From assembly GCF_023223645.1 (NCBI RefSeq), contig NZ_JALKBY010000004.1:1-64000 (forward strand): DNA of 64,000 nucleotides, written 5' to 3'. Position 1 is the first letter of the stretch. Every line of letters begins with the position of its first letter. The notes beneath the pieces were generated by a model. It saw only the letters and a list, made by a program, of their open reading frames with translations. It did not search any database and was not told where the DNA came from. Positions 53,171 through 63,470 of this stretch are shown here, in pieces. A program made the translations under genes and the position numbers. The stretch is from Natroniella sulfidigena. GTDB taxonomy: Bacteria > Bacillota > Halanaerobiia > Halobacteroidales > Halobacteroidaceae.

Positions 53171-54082
53171 CTAATTTAAGACATTTTTAGCTAGTTCAAT
53201 ATCTTTTTCGATTCTTGCCACTAGTTCATCCTCAGTATTAAATTCACTTTCTCCCCTAATTCTTTCTATAAATTCTAACTCCACTCGTTGTCCATAAATA
53301 TTCTGACTAAAATCAAAAATATGAACTTCAATAGCAAATTGTCCAGTATTGAATGTAGGACGTAACCCTAAATGAACAATTCCATCATAAATTTGCTGCT
53401 TGTGCTTCAATTTACAAGCATAAACACCAAAAGGCGGTAATGCATAATTAGTAACAGGAACTAAATTAGCTGTAGGAAAGCCTAACGTCCTTCCTCGTTG
53501 CTCTCCTGTCACTACTTGGCAATCTATAACAAAGTTTCTTCCTAACTGCTCCCTAACTTGGGCCAACCTTCCTTCTTCAACTAGCTCACGAATATAAGTA
53601 CTACCTGCCTCTTGCTGATTGATCTTTACTGCAGGTATAGCTTGGACATTAACTCCAAATTCTGATCCTAAAAAAGCTAATTGCTCAGGTGTTCCCTTAC
53701 TTTGATACCCACACCTAAAATCTTCTCCTACAATAATCTCTTTAACTGAAAAACGTTTGATTAAATAATCAACTAGAAACTTTTCAAAAGTAATTTGAGC
53801 AAATTCAGGAGTAAACTTCTGTAAAACAATCTGCTTAATGTCTAGGGATTCAATTATCTTTCTTTTTTGTAACCAGCTTGTCAACCTCTTGGGAGCTTTA
53901 GCCGGGGCCAACGTATGCAGTGGATGGGGATGAAAAGTAAATAAGCCACTATCATAACCTAACTCTTTGGCTCTTTCGATCGTTAAATTAATTATCTTTT
54001 GATGACCTAGATGAACTCCATCAAAAGTACCTAAAGTCATTACTACAGGACGATTATGAGCCTTATTATATATAATCTCCAA
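53171..54082 (-). CDS. ribF: Bifunctional riboflavin kinase/FAD synthetase
   Basis: RibF makes FMN and FAD from riboflavin. The 303-residue enzyme has an N-terminal adenylyltransferase (LGTFDGVHLGHQKI, FTFHPHP, GEDFRCGYQSKG) and a C-terminal kinase (GRTLGFPTANL, GVYACKL, GLRPTF). The start is TTG 54082, one base after the nrnA stop and 8 nt from GGGAG. The gene order rbfA-nrnA-ribF-rpsO lacks the usual truB before ribF. Confidence 0.95.
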   Translation of the reverse strand: MEIIYNKAHNRPVVMTLGTFDGVHLGHQKIINLTIERAKELGYDSGLFTFHPHPLHTLAPAKAPKRLTSWLQKRKIIESLDIKQIVLQKFTPEFAQITFEKFLVDYLIKRFSVKEIIVGEDFRCGYQSKGTPEQLAFLGSEFGVNVQAIPAVKINQQEAGSTYIRELVEEGRLAQVREQLGRNFVIDCQVVTGEQRGRTLGFPTANLVPVTNYALPPFGVYACKLKHKQQIYDGIVHLGLRPTFNTGQFAIEVHIFDFSQNIYGQRVELEFIERIRGESEFNTEDELVARIEKDIELAKNVLN

Positions 54083-54083
54083 T

Positions 54084-55082
54084 CTAATCTCTCCCTTCAG
54101 AGGGCTTTGATTTATCTTTAGCTAACTGTTCTTTTACTGCATTAATTAATTGTTCTTCCGCTTCATCTAATTTAAGATTAATTGTACAGCCAGCAGCTCG
54201 AGGATGACCTCCTCCATCAAATAAGTGTGCTACTTGGTTAACTTGCAAGTAATTATTAGATCTAAGACCAACTCTAATCTCCTCTTGCTCAATCTCTTTA
54301 AATAAAATTCCAACCTCTGCTCCTTTTAAAGTGCGAGGATAATTAACTAACCCTGTAGTATCTTCTAAGTCAGCACCAATCTCTTCTAGCATCTCTTGGC
54401 TAACCTTTAACCAGGCTATCTTTCCTGTTGTATCAACTTGTAAGTTTTGTAAAACCTTACCTCGTAAGATTAAATTTTGATAGGAGTTAGTCTCAAGTAC
54501 CTCTTTAGCAATTAAAGATGGATCTACACCATAATTCAATAATTCAGCCATGATCTGATGGGTCATACTGCTAGTATTAGAGTAACGAAAAGAACCCGTA
54601 TCAGTAATCAGACCAGTTGCTAGTGCAGTAGCTATTTCAAAAGTCAGCTCTACTTCTTCCATCTTCTCTTGTAGAGCATAAATTAATTCCACCGTAGCAG
54701 CAACATCAGCTACTAAATTATAATCTCCAAATGAATTATTATCACTATGATGATCAATGTTAATAATTGGTTCTTCTTTAATCAACTCTTCTACTCTAGC
54801 TATTCGCTCTAAATTACTACTATCTACCACTATAGTTAGATCTACATCTACTGTTAAATCAGCTTCATACTCTTTTATTTCATCAATACCAGCTAAGAAT
54901 GAGAAGCAATCAGGAATAGAATCATCTATAACAATAGTAACTTTCTTTCCTAATTGCTCCACCATTAACTTCAGGGCCAACATAGAACCTAAATTATCCC
55001 CATCAGGACTGACATGACCAGTTAATAAGATACTTTTAGCATCCTTAATTGGTCTAACTAATGCAGAAACTTCTTTATTCAT
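54084..55082 (-). CDS. nrnA: DHH-family bifunctional oligoribonuclease/PAP phosphatase
   Basis: NrnA degrades short RNA oligomers and dephosphorylates PAP. It has 332 residues with the DHH motifs GHVSPDGDNLGS, IVVDSS, NIDHHSDNNSFGD and TDTGSFRYSNT, and the C-terminal DHHA1 domain with GGGHPRAAGC. ATG 55082 is chosen, 9 nt after GAGG. Longer starts run into the rbfA coding end without a better ribosome site. It overlaps rbfA by eight bases. Confidence 0.93.
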   Translation of the reverse strand: MNKEVSALVRPIKDAKSILLTGHVSPDGDNLGSMLALKLMVEQLGKKVTIVIDDSIPDCFSFLAGIDEIKEYEADLTVDVDLTIVVDSSNLERIARVEELIKEEPIINIDHHSDNNSFGDYNLVADVAATVELIYALQEKMEEVELTFEIATALATGLITDTGSFRYSNTSSMTHQIMAELLNYGVDPSLIAKEVLETNSYQNLILRGKVLQNLQVDTTGKIAWLKVSQEMLEEIGADLEDTTGLVNYPRTLKGAEVGILFKEIEQEEIRVGLRSNNYLQVNQVAHLFDGGGHPRAAGCTINLKLDEAEEQLINAVKEQLAKDKSKPSEGRD

Positions 55083-55425
55083 CTTTTCCATCCTCATCAA
55101 TATTTTCTAAAATTTCAAAGATGCGTGTTCCTTTCTCAATTGAATCATCATATCTAAAGATGATCTCTGGAGTATGGCGCAATCTAATCCGTTGCCCAAT
55201 CTCTCTTCTAACAAACCCTTCTGTAGCCTGCAGCCCCTCCATAGTTTCTTCTTTATTGCCATCCAAAATACTGACAAATACTTTAGCATGACGCAAATCA
55301 CCAGAAACCTCTACATCAGTTACAGTTACAAAACCGATTCGCGGATCCTTAATCTCCTTTTGTAATAAATCACTTACTTCTTGTTTAATTAATTCTCCAA
55401 CTCTTTGTGATCGATTGCGAGCCAT
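55075..55425 (-). CDS. rbfA: Ribosome-binding factor A
   Basis: RbfA is a 116-residue KH-fold factor that assists 16S rRNA 5' maturation. Visible motifs are RVGELIKQEVSDLL, KDPRIGFVTVTDVEVSGDL, AKVFVS and RLRHTPEIIFRYDDSIEKG. ATG 55425 lies 9 nt after GGAG. The ATG three codons upstream overlaps that site and is rejected. It follows infB by 20 bases. Confidence 0.96.
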   Translation of the reverse strand: MARNRSQRVGELIKQEVSDLLQKEIKDPRIGFVTVTDVEVSGDLRHAKVFVSILDGNKEETMEGLQATEGFVRREIGQRIRLRHTPEIIFRYDDSIEKGTRIFEILENIDEDGKDE

Positions 55426-55445
55426 CCCTATCATCTCCTATCAAT

Positions 55446-57389
55446 TTATAAAGTCCGTTTAACCTCTTTATAACCATAAACTTCCATAATGTCTCCTACT
55501 TTAATATCATTATAATCTTCAATTCCAACTCCACATTCATATCCTTCAGCTACTTCACGCACATCATCTTTGAAACGTTTAAGAGAACTAATGTCCCCTT
55601 CTTTTATAATTTTGCCATCTCTAATCAATCTAATTTTAGCATTCCGAGTAATCTTTCCACTCTTAACATAACTTCCAGCAATTGTACCTACTTTAGGCAC
55701 CTTAAAGGTATCTCTAACTTCTACCTGACCTAAAATAATCTCTTTATAATCTGGATCTAATAAACCTTCCATTGCCTGCCTAATCTCTTCAATTGCTCTA
55801 TAAATAACTCGATAAGTACGAATTTCAACAGTTTCCTTTTCAGCAACTTTTCGAGCATTGGCCCCAGGACGTACATTAAATCCAATAATAATTGCATTTG
55901 AAGCTGCAGCTAACATAACATCTGTTTCAGTAATTCCTCCTACTCCATCATGCACAACTTTAACTTGGACTTCTTCTGTACTTAAATTCAATAAAGATTC
56001 CTTTAATGCCTCAACTGATCCTTGTACATCAGCTTTAACTACAATATTTAAGTTCTTAATTTCTCCTTCTTGGATTTGAGCAAATAAATCATCAAGATTA
56101 ACTGTTGTATTTTGGCCTAATTCATCAGCTCTCCTCTGATCTTCACGTTTATTAGCAATATCTCTTGTAGCTTGATCGTCTTCTAATACCTCCAATAAAT
56201 CTCCAGCTTTTGGTGCTTCAGATAAACCTAATACTTCAACTGGAGTAGAAGGACCTGCTTCTTCAATCCTTTCCCCTCGATCATCAATCATCGCTCTTAC
56301 TCTTCCTGAAGCCAGACCTGCTACAATAGGATCACCCACTTTTAAAGTTCCATTCTTAATCAAAACAGTAGCTACTGGACCTCGACCTCTATCTAATTCA
56401 GCTTCAATGATAACCCCATGTGCTGGTCGATCAGGATTAGCTTTTAACTCTTCCATTTCAGAAGTCAAGATTATCATTTCCAACAATTCATCTAGATTCT
56501 GTTGCTTCAAAGCAGAAACAGAAACACAGATCGTATCTCCACCCCATTCTTCAACTACTAAACCATGCTCTGTTAATTCTTGCTTGACTCTTTCTGGTTG
56601 AGCATTAGGTTTGTCAATCTTATTGACAGCAACTATAATTGGTACTTCAGCTGCCTTAGCATGGTTAATAGCTTCAACAGTCTGTGGCATAATTCCATCA
56701 TCAGCACTAACTACCAAAATAGCAATATCAGTTGCTTGAGCACCACGAGCTCTCATTGAAGTAAACGCTTCATGCCCTGGCGTATCTAAGAAAGTAATTG
56801 GTTGACCATTTACTTCAACTTGATATGCTCCAATATGTTGTGTAATTCCTCCAGCCTCACCAGCAGTTACATTAGTCTTTCGAATTGCATCTAATAAAGT
56901 AGTCTTTCCATGATCAACATGCCCCATTACAGTAATTACCGGTGGCCTAGTCTTTAAATCTTCTGGAGAATCTTCTCGATCTGTTACTAATCCATAAATA
57001 TCATCATCTTCTTCTTCCTCTTCAACCTCTTTAACCTGATAACCATACTCTTCTGCTATTTGTTCAATTATTTCAAAATCAAGTTCTTGATTAATCGTAG
57101 CCATAATTCCTAGATTAATCAATTCAGTCATTAAGCTATTAGGTTCAATCTCTATCTCTTCAGCTAATTCTTTAACAGTTAATCTTCCTTCAACTTCTAT
57201 TATATCTTCCTCTTGATCAACCTCATCCTCATCTGCTCCTAATACCATATCAACCACCATTTCAGCAGTATCTTCCTCTACAGTACTCATATGACTACTA
57301 ATATCTAACCCTAAATCTTGTAATATCTCAATCAACTCTTTGTTTTCTATCTCTAACTCCTTAGCCAACTCATAAACTCTAATCCCCAT
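55446..57389 (-). CDS. infB: Translation initiation factor IF-2
   Basis: IF-2 positions initiator tRNA and promotes subunit joining. It has 647 residues with two IF2_N-type modules (about 3-50 and 68-120), an acidic linker, then the GTPase with G1 GHVDHGKT, G3 DTPGH and G4 NKID, followed by domains II to IV ([12 protein letters not shown]). It is shorter than many homologues because the N-terminal linker is brief. ylxR and ylxQ, usually between nusA and infB, are absent. Confidence 0.97.
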   Translation of the reverse strand: MGIRVYELAKELEIENKELIEILQDLGLDISSHMSTVEEDTAEMVVDMVLGADEDEVDQEEDIIEVEGRLTVKELAEEIEIEPNSLMTELINLGIMATINQELDFEIIEQIAEEYGYQVKEVEEEEEDDDIYGLVTDREDSPEDLKTRPPVITVMGHVDHGKTTLLDAIRKTNVTAGEAGGITQHIGAYQVEVNGQPITFLDTPGHEAFTSMRARGAQATDIAILVVSADDGIMPQTVEAINHAKAAEVPIIVAVNKIDKPNAQPERVKQELTEHGLVVEEWGGDTICVSVSALKQQNLDELLEMIILTSEMEELKANPDRPAHGVIIEAELDRGRGPVATVLIKNGTLKVGDPIVAGLASGRVRAMIDDRGERIEEAGPSTPVEVLGLSEAPKAGDLLEVLEDDQATRDIANKREDQRRADELGQNTTVNLDDLFAQIQEGEIKNLNIVVKADVQGSVEALKESLLNLSTEEVQVKVVHDGVGGITETDVMLAAASNAIIIGFNVRPGANARKVAEKETVEIRTYRVIYRAIEEIRQAMEGLLDPDYKEIILGQVEVRDTFKVPKVGTIAGSYVKSGKITRNAKIRLIRDGKIIKEGDISSLKRFKDDVREVAEGYECGVGIEDYNDIKVGDIMEVYGYKEVKRTL

Positions 57390-57449
57390 TACTTAACACC
57401 CCACTATTAATTTGTAATTTTTACTGTTTATTACTAAAACATCTTTAAT

Positions 57450-58505
57450 TTAAAACAATCCCGAATCATTCTCTTCTAACTGTGATTCACTCTTAATATC
57501 TATCTTCCAACCTGTCAATTTAGCAGCTAATCTAGCATTTTGACCTTCTTTTCCAATAGCTAACGATAATTGATAATCAGGCACAACCACCTTGGCTACA
57601 TTTTCAGATTCATCAACATCTACCTCAACAACTTCAGCAGGACTTAAGGCATTAGAAATAAATGTGCCAATATCTTCATTCCATTGCACAATATCAACCT
57701 TTTCCCCATTTAATTGATCAACGATAATTCGTACCCGTGAACCATTAGGGCCAACACAAGAACCGACTGCATCTACATCTTCCTCAGTAGAATGAACAGC
57801 AATCTTAGAACGTGAACCAGCTTCTCTTGCTACAGCCTTTATCTCTACAACTCCATCATGGATTTCAGGAACCTCTAACTCAAATAACCTTTTTAACAAT
57901 CCTGGATGTGTCCTAGAGACCAAAATATTTGGCCCTTTAGTAGTCTCATTAACCTCAACAATATAAACCTTAATTCGATCTCCCTGCTCATATTCTTCAT
58001 TTTGTATCTGTTCTGGTGGAATTAAGATTGCCTCCGTCTTTCCCAAATCAATAATTATATTCTTTTTATGCTCACGTTGGACAATTCCAGTTACTATATC
58101 CCTTTCTCGGTTAGAAAACTCTTCATAAATAATATCCCGCTCTGCTTCACGAATTCGCTGAATAACAACCTGTTTAGCTGTCTGAGCTGCAATTCGACCG
58201 AAATTACCAGGAGTAACTTCTAACTCTACTTGATCTCCTAATTCATAGTTAGGGTTCTTCTTTTGAGCTTCAACTAATGAGATCTCCTCTTCTTGATCAG
58301 TTACCTGCTCAACAACCTCCTTAGTAGAGTAAACACTTACTTCACCAGTATCTTCCTCTATGTCTATCTCAACATTTCCAGCGGAACCAAAATCACGCTT
58401 GTAAGCCGATTTCAATGCCGCTTTAATAGCATCAAGCAGCATTTCTTTTGGAATCCCTTTCTCTTTCTCAATATCATTTAATGCCTGTATCAACTCAACA
58501 TTCAT
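57450..58505 (-). CDS. nusA: Transcription termination/antitermination factor NusA
   Basis: A 351-residue RNA-polymerase-binding factor with an N-terminal domain (MNVELIQALNDIEKEKGI), an S1 domain (GIVQREHKKNIIIDLGKTEAILI), and two KH domains (GSCVGPNGSRVRIIV and LSLAIGKEGQNARLAAKLTGW). It lacks the acidic C-terminal repeats found in proteobacteria, which is normal for Firmicutes. The ribosome site is GGGAGG. It is second in the rimP-nusA-infB operon. Confidence 0.97.
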   Translation of the reverse strand: MNVELIQALNDIEKEKGIPKEMLLDAIKAALKSAYKRDFGSAGNVEIDIEEDTGEVSVYSTKEVVEQVTDQEEEISLVEAQKKNPNYELGDQVELEVTPGNFGRIAAQTAKQVVIQRIREAERDIIYEEFSNRERDIVTGIVQREHKKNIIIDLGKTEAILIPPEQIQNEEYEQGDRIKVYIVEVNETTKGPNILVSRTHPGLLKRLFELEVPEIHDGVVEIKAVAREAGSRSKIAVHSTEEDVDAVGSCVGPNGSRVRIIVDQLNGEKVDIVQWNEDIGTFISNALSPAEVVEVDVDESENVAKVVVPDYQLSLAIGKEGQNARLAAKLTGWKIDIKSESQLEENDSGLF

Positions 58506-58529
58506 CTTTTTAATTCCTCCCCTTATCCC

Positions 58530-58988
58530 TTAAAATTCAACTGCCAACTTAGTTTTAGCAATTTTGGAAAGTGGTATACTCAATTCTTCACCATCTAAAC
58601 TAATCTTAACATTCTCCTCTTCAAGACCAAGTAATTTACCCGTCAGCTCTTTTTCTCCATTTACCGGTGCATATGTAGAAATTTCAACCAACTCTCCACT
58701 AAACCTTTCAAAATCTTGCTTTGTTTTTAACGGTCGGTCAATCCCTGGTGATGATACTTCTAACAGATAAGATTGTTCTATTGGATCATTTAAGTCCAGT
58801 TGTTCACTTAAATCTCGACTCACCTGTTGACAGTCATCTAAAGACACTCCATCTATATTATCAACGAAGACTCTCAAAATCCAATCCGGCCCTTCTTTAT
58901 TATATTCTACATCAACCAACTCCAAATCATAGCTTGCTACTATCGGTTCTGCCAATTCTGTTACAACACTTTCTACATTCTTTCCCAT
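58530..58988 (-). CDS. rimP: Ribosome maturation factor RimP
   Basis: RimP (152 residues) aids 30S subunit assembly. Blocks visible are LELVDVEYNKEGPDWILRVFVDN, LDDCQQVSRDLSEQLD and YLLEVSSPGIDRPLK. It begins the nusA operon. GAGGGAGGG precedes the ATG. Confidence 0.96.
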   Translation of the reverse strand: MGKNVESVVTELAEPIVASYDLELVDVEYNKEGPDWILRVFVDNIDGVSLDDCQQVSRDLSEQLDLNDPIEQSYLLEVSSPGIDRPLKTKQDFERFSGELVEISTYAPVNGEKELTGKLLGLEEENVKISLDGEELSIPLSKIAKTKLAVEF

Positions 58989-59069
58989 AGTTTTTCCCTC
59001 CCTCGAACTTTATTTTCCCAATTTTTAGTACTATTTATTCTTATTCAGCTAATTAATTTTAATTGCATA

Positions 59070-59098
59070 ATTAAAGAGTGGGTGCTTTACCCACTCCG
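59070..59098 (-). terminator. Terminator after polC
   Basis: GAGTGGGT/ACCCACTC stem followed by T-rich sequence on the minus strand, about 60 bases past the polC stop. Confidence 0.75.
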
Positions 59099-59158
59099 TT
59101 AGTACAGATATCAACAAATATATATTACATTTTAGCATATTATTAACCTTTTTGCAAA

Positions 59159-62100
59159 CTATATTCCAAAGAGAGATAGCTGATTAGTCTCTGGTAAATC
59201 ATCCACAGCACCGATCTCCTTTAAAACTTCAATTACTGTTTTACTCAAACCAGTTCTATTAACCAAATCTTCTATTGACGTGAATTCTTCTCCTTGACGA
59301 GCTTGAACCAAGCTATCTGCTGCACTATCTCCTAAACCTTGCAAACTGATTAGAGGAGGTAATAAACCTTCATCAGTAATCTGAAATTCTTTAGCCTTAG
59401 ATTGATAAATATCGACTGTTTTGAAGGTAATTCCTCTAGCCATTGCCTCAATTACTATCTGTAAGACCTTTAAAGTATTCTTATCTTTTGCTGTGGCATC
59501 ATTACCTTTAGCTTTAATCTCATTGATCTTTTTCTTTATAAATTCTTTCCCTTGTAAGACAATCTGAGCATCAAAATCATCAGCTTTAATAGTAAAGTAA
59601 GTATTATAAAAAGCTTCCGGGTGATGTACCTTAAAATAAGCAATCCGAAAGGCCATCATCACATAAGCAGCAGCATGAGCCTTTGGAAACATATAATTTA
59701 TCGTCTTACAAGATTTAATATACCACTCAGGTACATCATTATCCCTCATCGCTTTCTCTTCTTCTTCTGTCAATCCTTTTCCTTTACGAACATGCTCCAT
59801 AATCCAGAAAGCTGTAGAAGGCTCTACCCCCTTTTGTAATAGATAATTCATGATGTCATCACGAACAGAGATTACTTCTGATAACTCTGCTACTCCTTCT
59901 TTAATTAAATCCTGAGCATTGTTCAACCAAACATCTGCTCCATGGGATAACCCACTAATTCTTACCAATTCAGCAAAAGTAGTCGGTTTAGTCTCCTTTA
60001 ACATCCCTCTAACAAAACTGGTTCCAAACTCTGGAATACCTAAAGTACCCAATTTAACCCCAACTTCTTCTTGACTAACACCTAACGGTTCAATGCTGGA
60101 GAAGATACCCATAGTCTCTTCATCTTCTAAGGAAATTTCTTTAGGATCAACACCGGTCAGATCCTGTAACATCCGAATACTGGTTGGATCATCATGACCT
60201 AAAATATCCAACTTCAGCAGATTATCATGGATCGAATCAAAATCAAAATGGGTCGTTAGTGTATCAGTCTCCATATCATTAGCTGGCTTTTGAATCGGTG
60301 TAAAATCATAAATTTCCTTATCTTGTGGTACAACTATCTGGCCTCCAGGATGTTGACCTGTCGTCCTCTTTACTCCTGTACAACCTGCAACCAAACGATC
60401 GATCTCAGCTTTTCTAAGCGGTAGATCATTATCTTGAGCATGTCCTTTAACAAAACCATAAGCAGTTCGATCAGCAATTGTAGAGATAGTTCCTGCTCGA
60501 TAGACATATTCTGCTCCAAATAACTCTTCTGTATAGTCATGAACTTGAGGTTGATACTCCCCTGAAAAGTTAAGATCTATATCTGGTACTTTATCTCCTT
60601 CAAACCCTAAAAAGACTTCAAAAGGAATATCAAAACCATCTTTAACTAACTGACTAGAACATTCAGGACATTCTTGATCTGGCAAATCAACCCCCACTCC
60701 TACAGAACCATCGGTAAAGAATTGACTATATTTACATTCTGGACATCTATAATGTGGTGCTAAGGGATTTACTTCTGTAATATCGGTCATCGTAGCTACT
60801 AAAGAAGAACCAACCGAACCACGTGATCCAACCAGATAGCCATCATCCAATGATTTCTTAACCAACTTTTGAGAAATTAAATAGATTACCGCATAACCAT
60901 TCCCAATAATCGAATCCAACTCTTTCTCCAACCGCTTTTCTACAATTTCTGGTAGTGGACTCCCATATAACCTTTCAGCTTTATTATAGGTCATCGACCT
61001 AATCTTATCCTCTGCTCCTTCAATAGTTGGAGTAAATAGGCCATCAGGAATCGGTTTAATCTCTTCAATCGATTCTGCTATCTGATTTGGATTATCAATC
61101 ACTAACTGTTGAGCTACCTCTGGTTCAAAGTAATCAAACTCATCTAACATTTCACCAGTCGTTCTAAAGTATAAAGGTGCTTGCTGGTCTGCATCATCAA
61201 ACCCTTGTCCCTCCATTAAAATTTGGCGATAGATACTATCTTTAGGATCTAAAAAGTGAACATCACCAGCAGCAATTACAGGCTTACCTAACTTCTTTCC
61301 TAACTGATAAATTTTCTTATTAATCTCTTGTAATTCCTCTAAAGATTTAACCGTCCCTTGAGCTAATAAAAATTTATTATTACCAATCGGTTGTAATTCA
61401 AGATAATCATAAAATTTAGCTAACTCCATCAATTCCTGTTCAGGTTTCCCATTCAATACTGCTTTATATAGCTTTCCTGCTTCACAAGCAGAACCAATAA
61501 TTAACCCTTCTCTCTTCTCTAATAACTCACTCTTTAAGATCCTCGGTACACGATGAAAATTATTAATATGAGCATTTGAAACCAATTGATAAAGATTTTT
61601 AAGACCTACTTGGTTTTTGACTAAAATAGTAGTATGATAAGGTCTAACTCGCTTATAATCAATCTTACTTGTCAATTGATTGACCTCTGATAAAACAGAA
61701 ATTTCTTGTTCAAGGGTTAATTCGATTAACTCTGTAAATATTTCAGCAGTTACAGTTGCATCATCAATAGCTCGATGATGATTTTCTAAGTCTTTATCAA
61801 ATTTTTTGGCTAATTTATTCAATTTATAGCTTTTTAACTCTGGTAATAAAGCTCGGGATAAATTCAAGGTATCTAAAGCAGTATTAGTTAATTTATTTTT
61901 TCCTAGCCTTCGTAATTTATCTTCAATAAATCCTAAATCAAAACTCAAATTATGAGCTACTAAAGTAGCTTCCCCAATAAAATCTAAAAATTGCTCAATT
62001 GCTACTTCTAACTGAGGGGCCAACTCCACCATCTGATCTGTAATCCCTGTCAATTCAGTAATTTTAGCTGGAATAGATCTTTCTGGATTGATAAAGGTTT

Positions 62101-63457
62101 GATAAGTATCAACTACCTCTCCACCCTCTAGTTTAACTGCCCCTATCTCTATAATTTGATCAGAATGAGGATTGAAGCCTGTCGTTTCCAAATCAAAAAC
62201 TACAAAACTCTCTTCTGCTAGCTCCTTCTCAGTTGGGTTTAAGACTATCGGCTCTCCATCATCGACCAAATATGCTTCTACACCATAAATCACTTTAATA
62301 TCCCTATCTGCAGCAGCACTATGGGCATGTGGAAAGGATTGTACTACTCCATGATCAGTAATTGCAATTGCTGGATGCCCCCACTCATCAGCTCTCTTAA
62401 TTACCTCTCCTACATCAACTACTGAATCCATTGCACTCATCTTTGTATGCAAATGCAATTCACTTCTCTTTTGTGAAGCATCATCTTTCTTTTCTTCATG
62501 AACAATCGGCATGACAGAATTAGCCATCAAGCTCAATTCATGATCATACTTATCATACTTAACTGGCCCTTCTACTTTAACCCAACATCCTTTGGAAATA
62601 TTTTTAGCTAAAGCCCCTCCTTGCTTTTCAAAGACTTTAACTGTAATTGAATCGGTACTATCCGTTAGATAAAATATAACTAAATTTCTACCACTTTTTA
62701 ATTCTCTAATCTCTAAATTAAATACTTCTCCAGCAATGACTATCTTTCTTTCTTCTCCTACAATCTCTTCAATAGCAGTCGGTTGACCAGTTATCTTACT
62801 TCCCAGCCAAACTTGATTTAAACTCCTAGTTCCGGTTGAAGTAGATTTAGCCTCTACTTTTTCTCTTTGAGCAACAGATTTAGCCAACCTCTTCATATAA
62901 TCATCATTTTCTTTAGTTTGTTCATCTTTAATCTGGTCTAATTCAGTTCTGAAATCACCTAAACCAAACTCAACTTTGACTTGCTGATTATACTCTTGTT
63001 CAATTATTTCAGCTAAGATATGATGACAGTTCTTCTTCTCTAATGCTTCAACTGCCATCTTATTTTTGACTTCTACAATCAATAACTGATCCTCTATTCG
63101 CCAACGAGTTAGCGAAAGCCAGCCATTAGTCTGTGGCAACCGTTCTCTGATCTTCTTAATTATCTGCTCCCATTCTTCAGTCAAAATTAAGTCCAAAGGT
63201 AGGTCAGGATCATAATACTCAACTTGATACTTAAACTCCCCCTTAGAAATTAATTCAGCCCCTAATTGCTCCAATTGTTCTGCAATTTCAAAACCTTGGG
63301 GGAGTTTGAATTTAACTTGACAATAATTATTATCAAGATCAACTTCAATCCGCATGATTTTTATCTTATTGACTAGCTCTTGACTGGTAAATTCTTCTCT
63401 TAATCGCTCTTTAAAAATACAATCATTATCTTTGGGCTTAATTACTACTTTAGCCAT
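59159..63457 (-). CDS. polC: DNA polymerase III alpha subunit, Gram-positive type (PolC)
   Basis: PolC is the replicative polymerase of Firmicutes with built-in proofreading. It has 1432 residues: an N-terminal domain (1-200), an OB domain (about 225-325), a PHP domain (ELHLHTKMSAMDSV near 331) split by the inserted DEDDh exonuclease (FDLETTGFNPHSDQIIEIGA near 421), then the polymerase palm (DKVPDIDLNFSGEYQ) with a zinc-like CPEC-x-CPEC pair, fingers, and a C-terminal helix-hairpin-helix segment. Full length. GGGAGA precedes the ATG. It is transcribed from upstream, possibly with the mgtC-like gene 13 bases away. Confidence 0.97.
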   Translation of the reverse strand: MAKVVIKPKDNDCIFKERLREEFTSQELVNKIKIMRIEVDLDNNYCQVKFKLPQGFEIAEQLEQLGAELISKGEFKYQVEYYDPDLPLDLILTEEWEQIIKKIRERLPQTNGWLSLTRWRIEDQLLIVEVKNKMAVEALEKKNCHHILAEIIEQEYNQQVKVEFGLGDFRTELDQIKDEQTKENDDYMKRLAKSVAQREKVEAKSTSTGTRSLNQVWLGSKITGQPTAIEEIVGEERKIVIAGEVFNLEIRELKSGRNLVIFYLTDSTDSITVKVFEKQGGALAKNISKGCWVKVEGPVKYDKYDHELSLMANSVMPIVHEEKKDDASQKRSELHLHTKMSAMDSVVDVGEVIKRADEWGHPAIAITDHGVVQSFPHAHSAAADRDIKVIYGVEAYLVDDGEPIVLNPTEKELAEESFVVFDLETTGFNPHSDQIIEIGAVKLEGGEVVDTYQTFINPERSIPAKITELTGITDQMVELAPQLEVAIEQFLDFIGEATLVAHNLSFDLGFIEDKLRRLGKNKLTNTALDTLNLSRALLPELKSYKLNKLAKKFDKDLENHHRAIDDATVTAEIFTELIELTLEQEISVLSEVNQLTSKIDYKRVRPYHTTILVKNQVGLKNLYQLVSNAHINNFHRVPRILKSELLEKREGLIIGSACEAGKLYKAVLNGKPEQELMELAKFYDYLELQPIGNNKFLLAQGTVKSLEELQEINKKIYQLGKKLGKPVIAAGDVHFLDPKDSIYRQILMEGQGFDDADQQAPLYFRTTGEMLDEFDYFEPEVAQQLVIDNPNQIAESIEEIKPIPDGLFTPTIEGAEDKIRSMTYNKAERLYGSPLPEIVEKRLEKELDSIIGNGYAVIYLISQKLVKKSLDDGYLVGSRGSVGSSLVATMTDITEVNPLAPHYRCPECKYSQFFTDGSVGVGVDLPDQECPECSSQLVKDGFDIPFEVFLGFEGDKVPDIDLNFSGEYQPQVHDYTEELFGAEYVYRAGTISTIADRTAYGFVKGHAQDNDLPLRKAEIDRLVAGCTGVKRTTGQHPGGQIVVPQDKEIYDFTPIQKPANDMETDTLTTHFDFDSIHDNLLKLDILGHDDPTSIRMLQDLTGVDPKEISLEDEETMGIFSSIEPLGVSQEEVGVKLGTLGIPEFGTSFVRGMLKETKPTTFAELVRISGLSHGADVWLNNAQDLIKEGVAELSEVISVRDDIMNYLLQKGVEPSTAFWIMEHVRKGKGLTEEEEKAMRDNDVPEWYIKSCKTINYMFPKAHAAAYVMMAFRIAYFKVHHPEAFYNTYFTIKADDFDAQIVLQGKEFIKKKINEIKAKGNDATAKDKNTLKVLQIVIEAMARGITFKTVDIYQSKAKEFQITDEGLLPPLISLQGLGDSAADSLVQARQGEEFTSIEDLVNRTGLSKTVIEVLKEIGAVDDLPETNQLSLFGI

Positions 63458-63470
63458 TCTTATCTCTCCC

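Noticed and set aside
55107-55301. Minus-strand 64-codon ORF in a second frame of rbfA
   Set aside because: Overlaps rbfA in another frame, has no ribosome site and no family resemblance.
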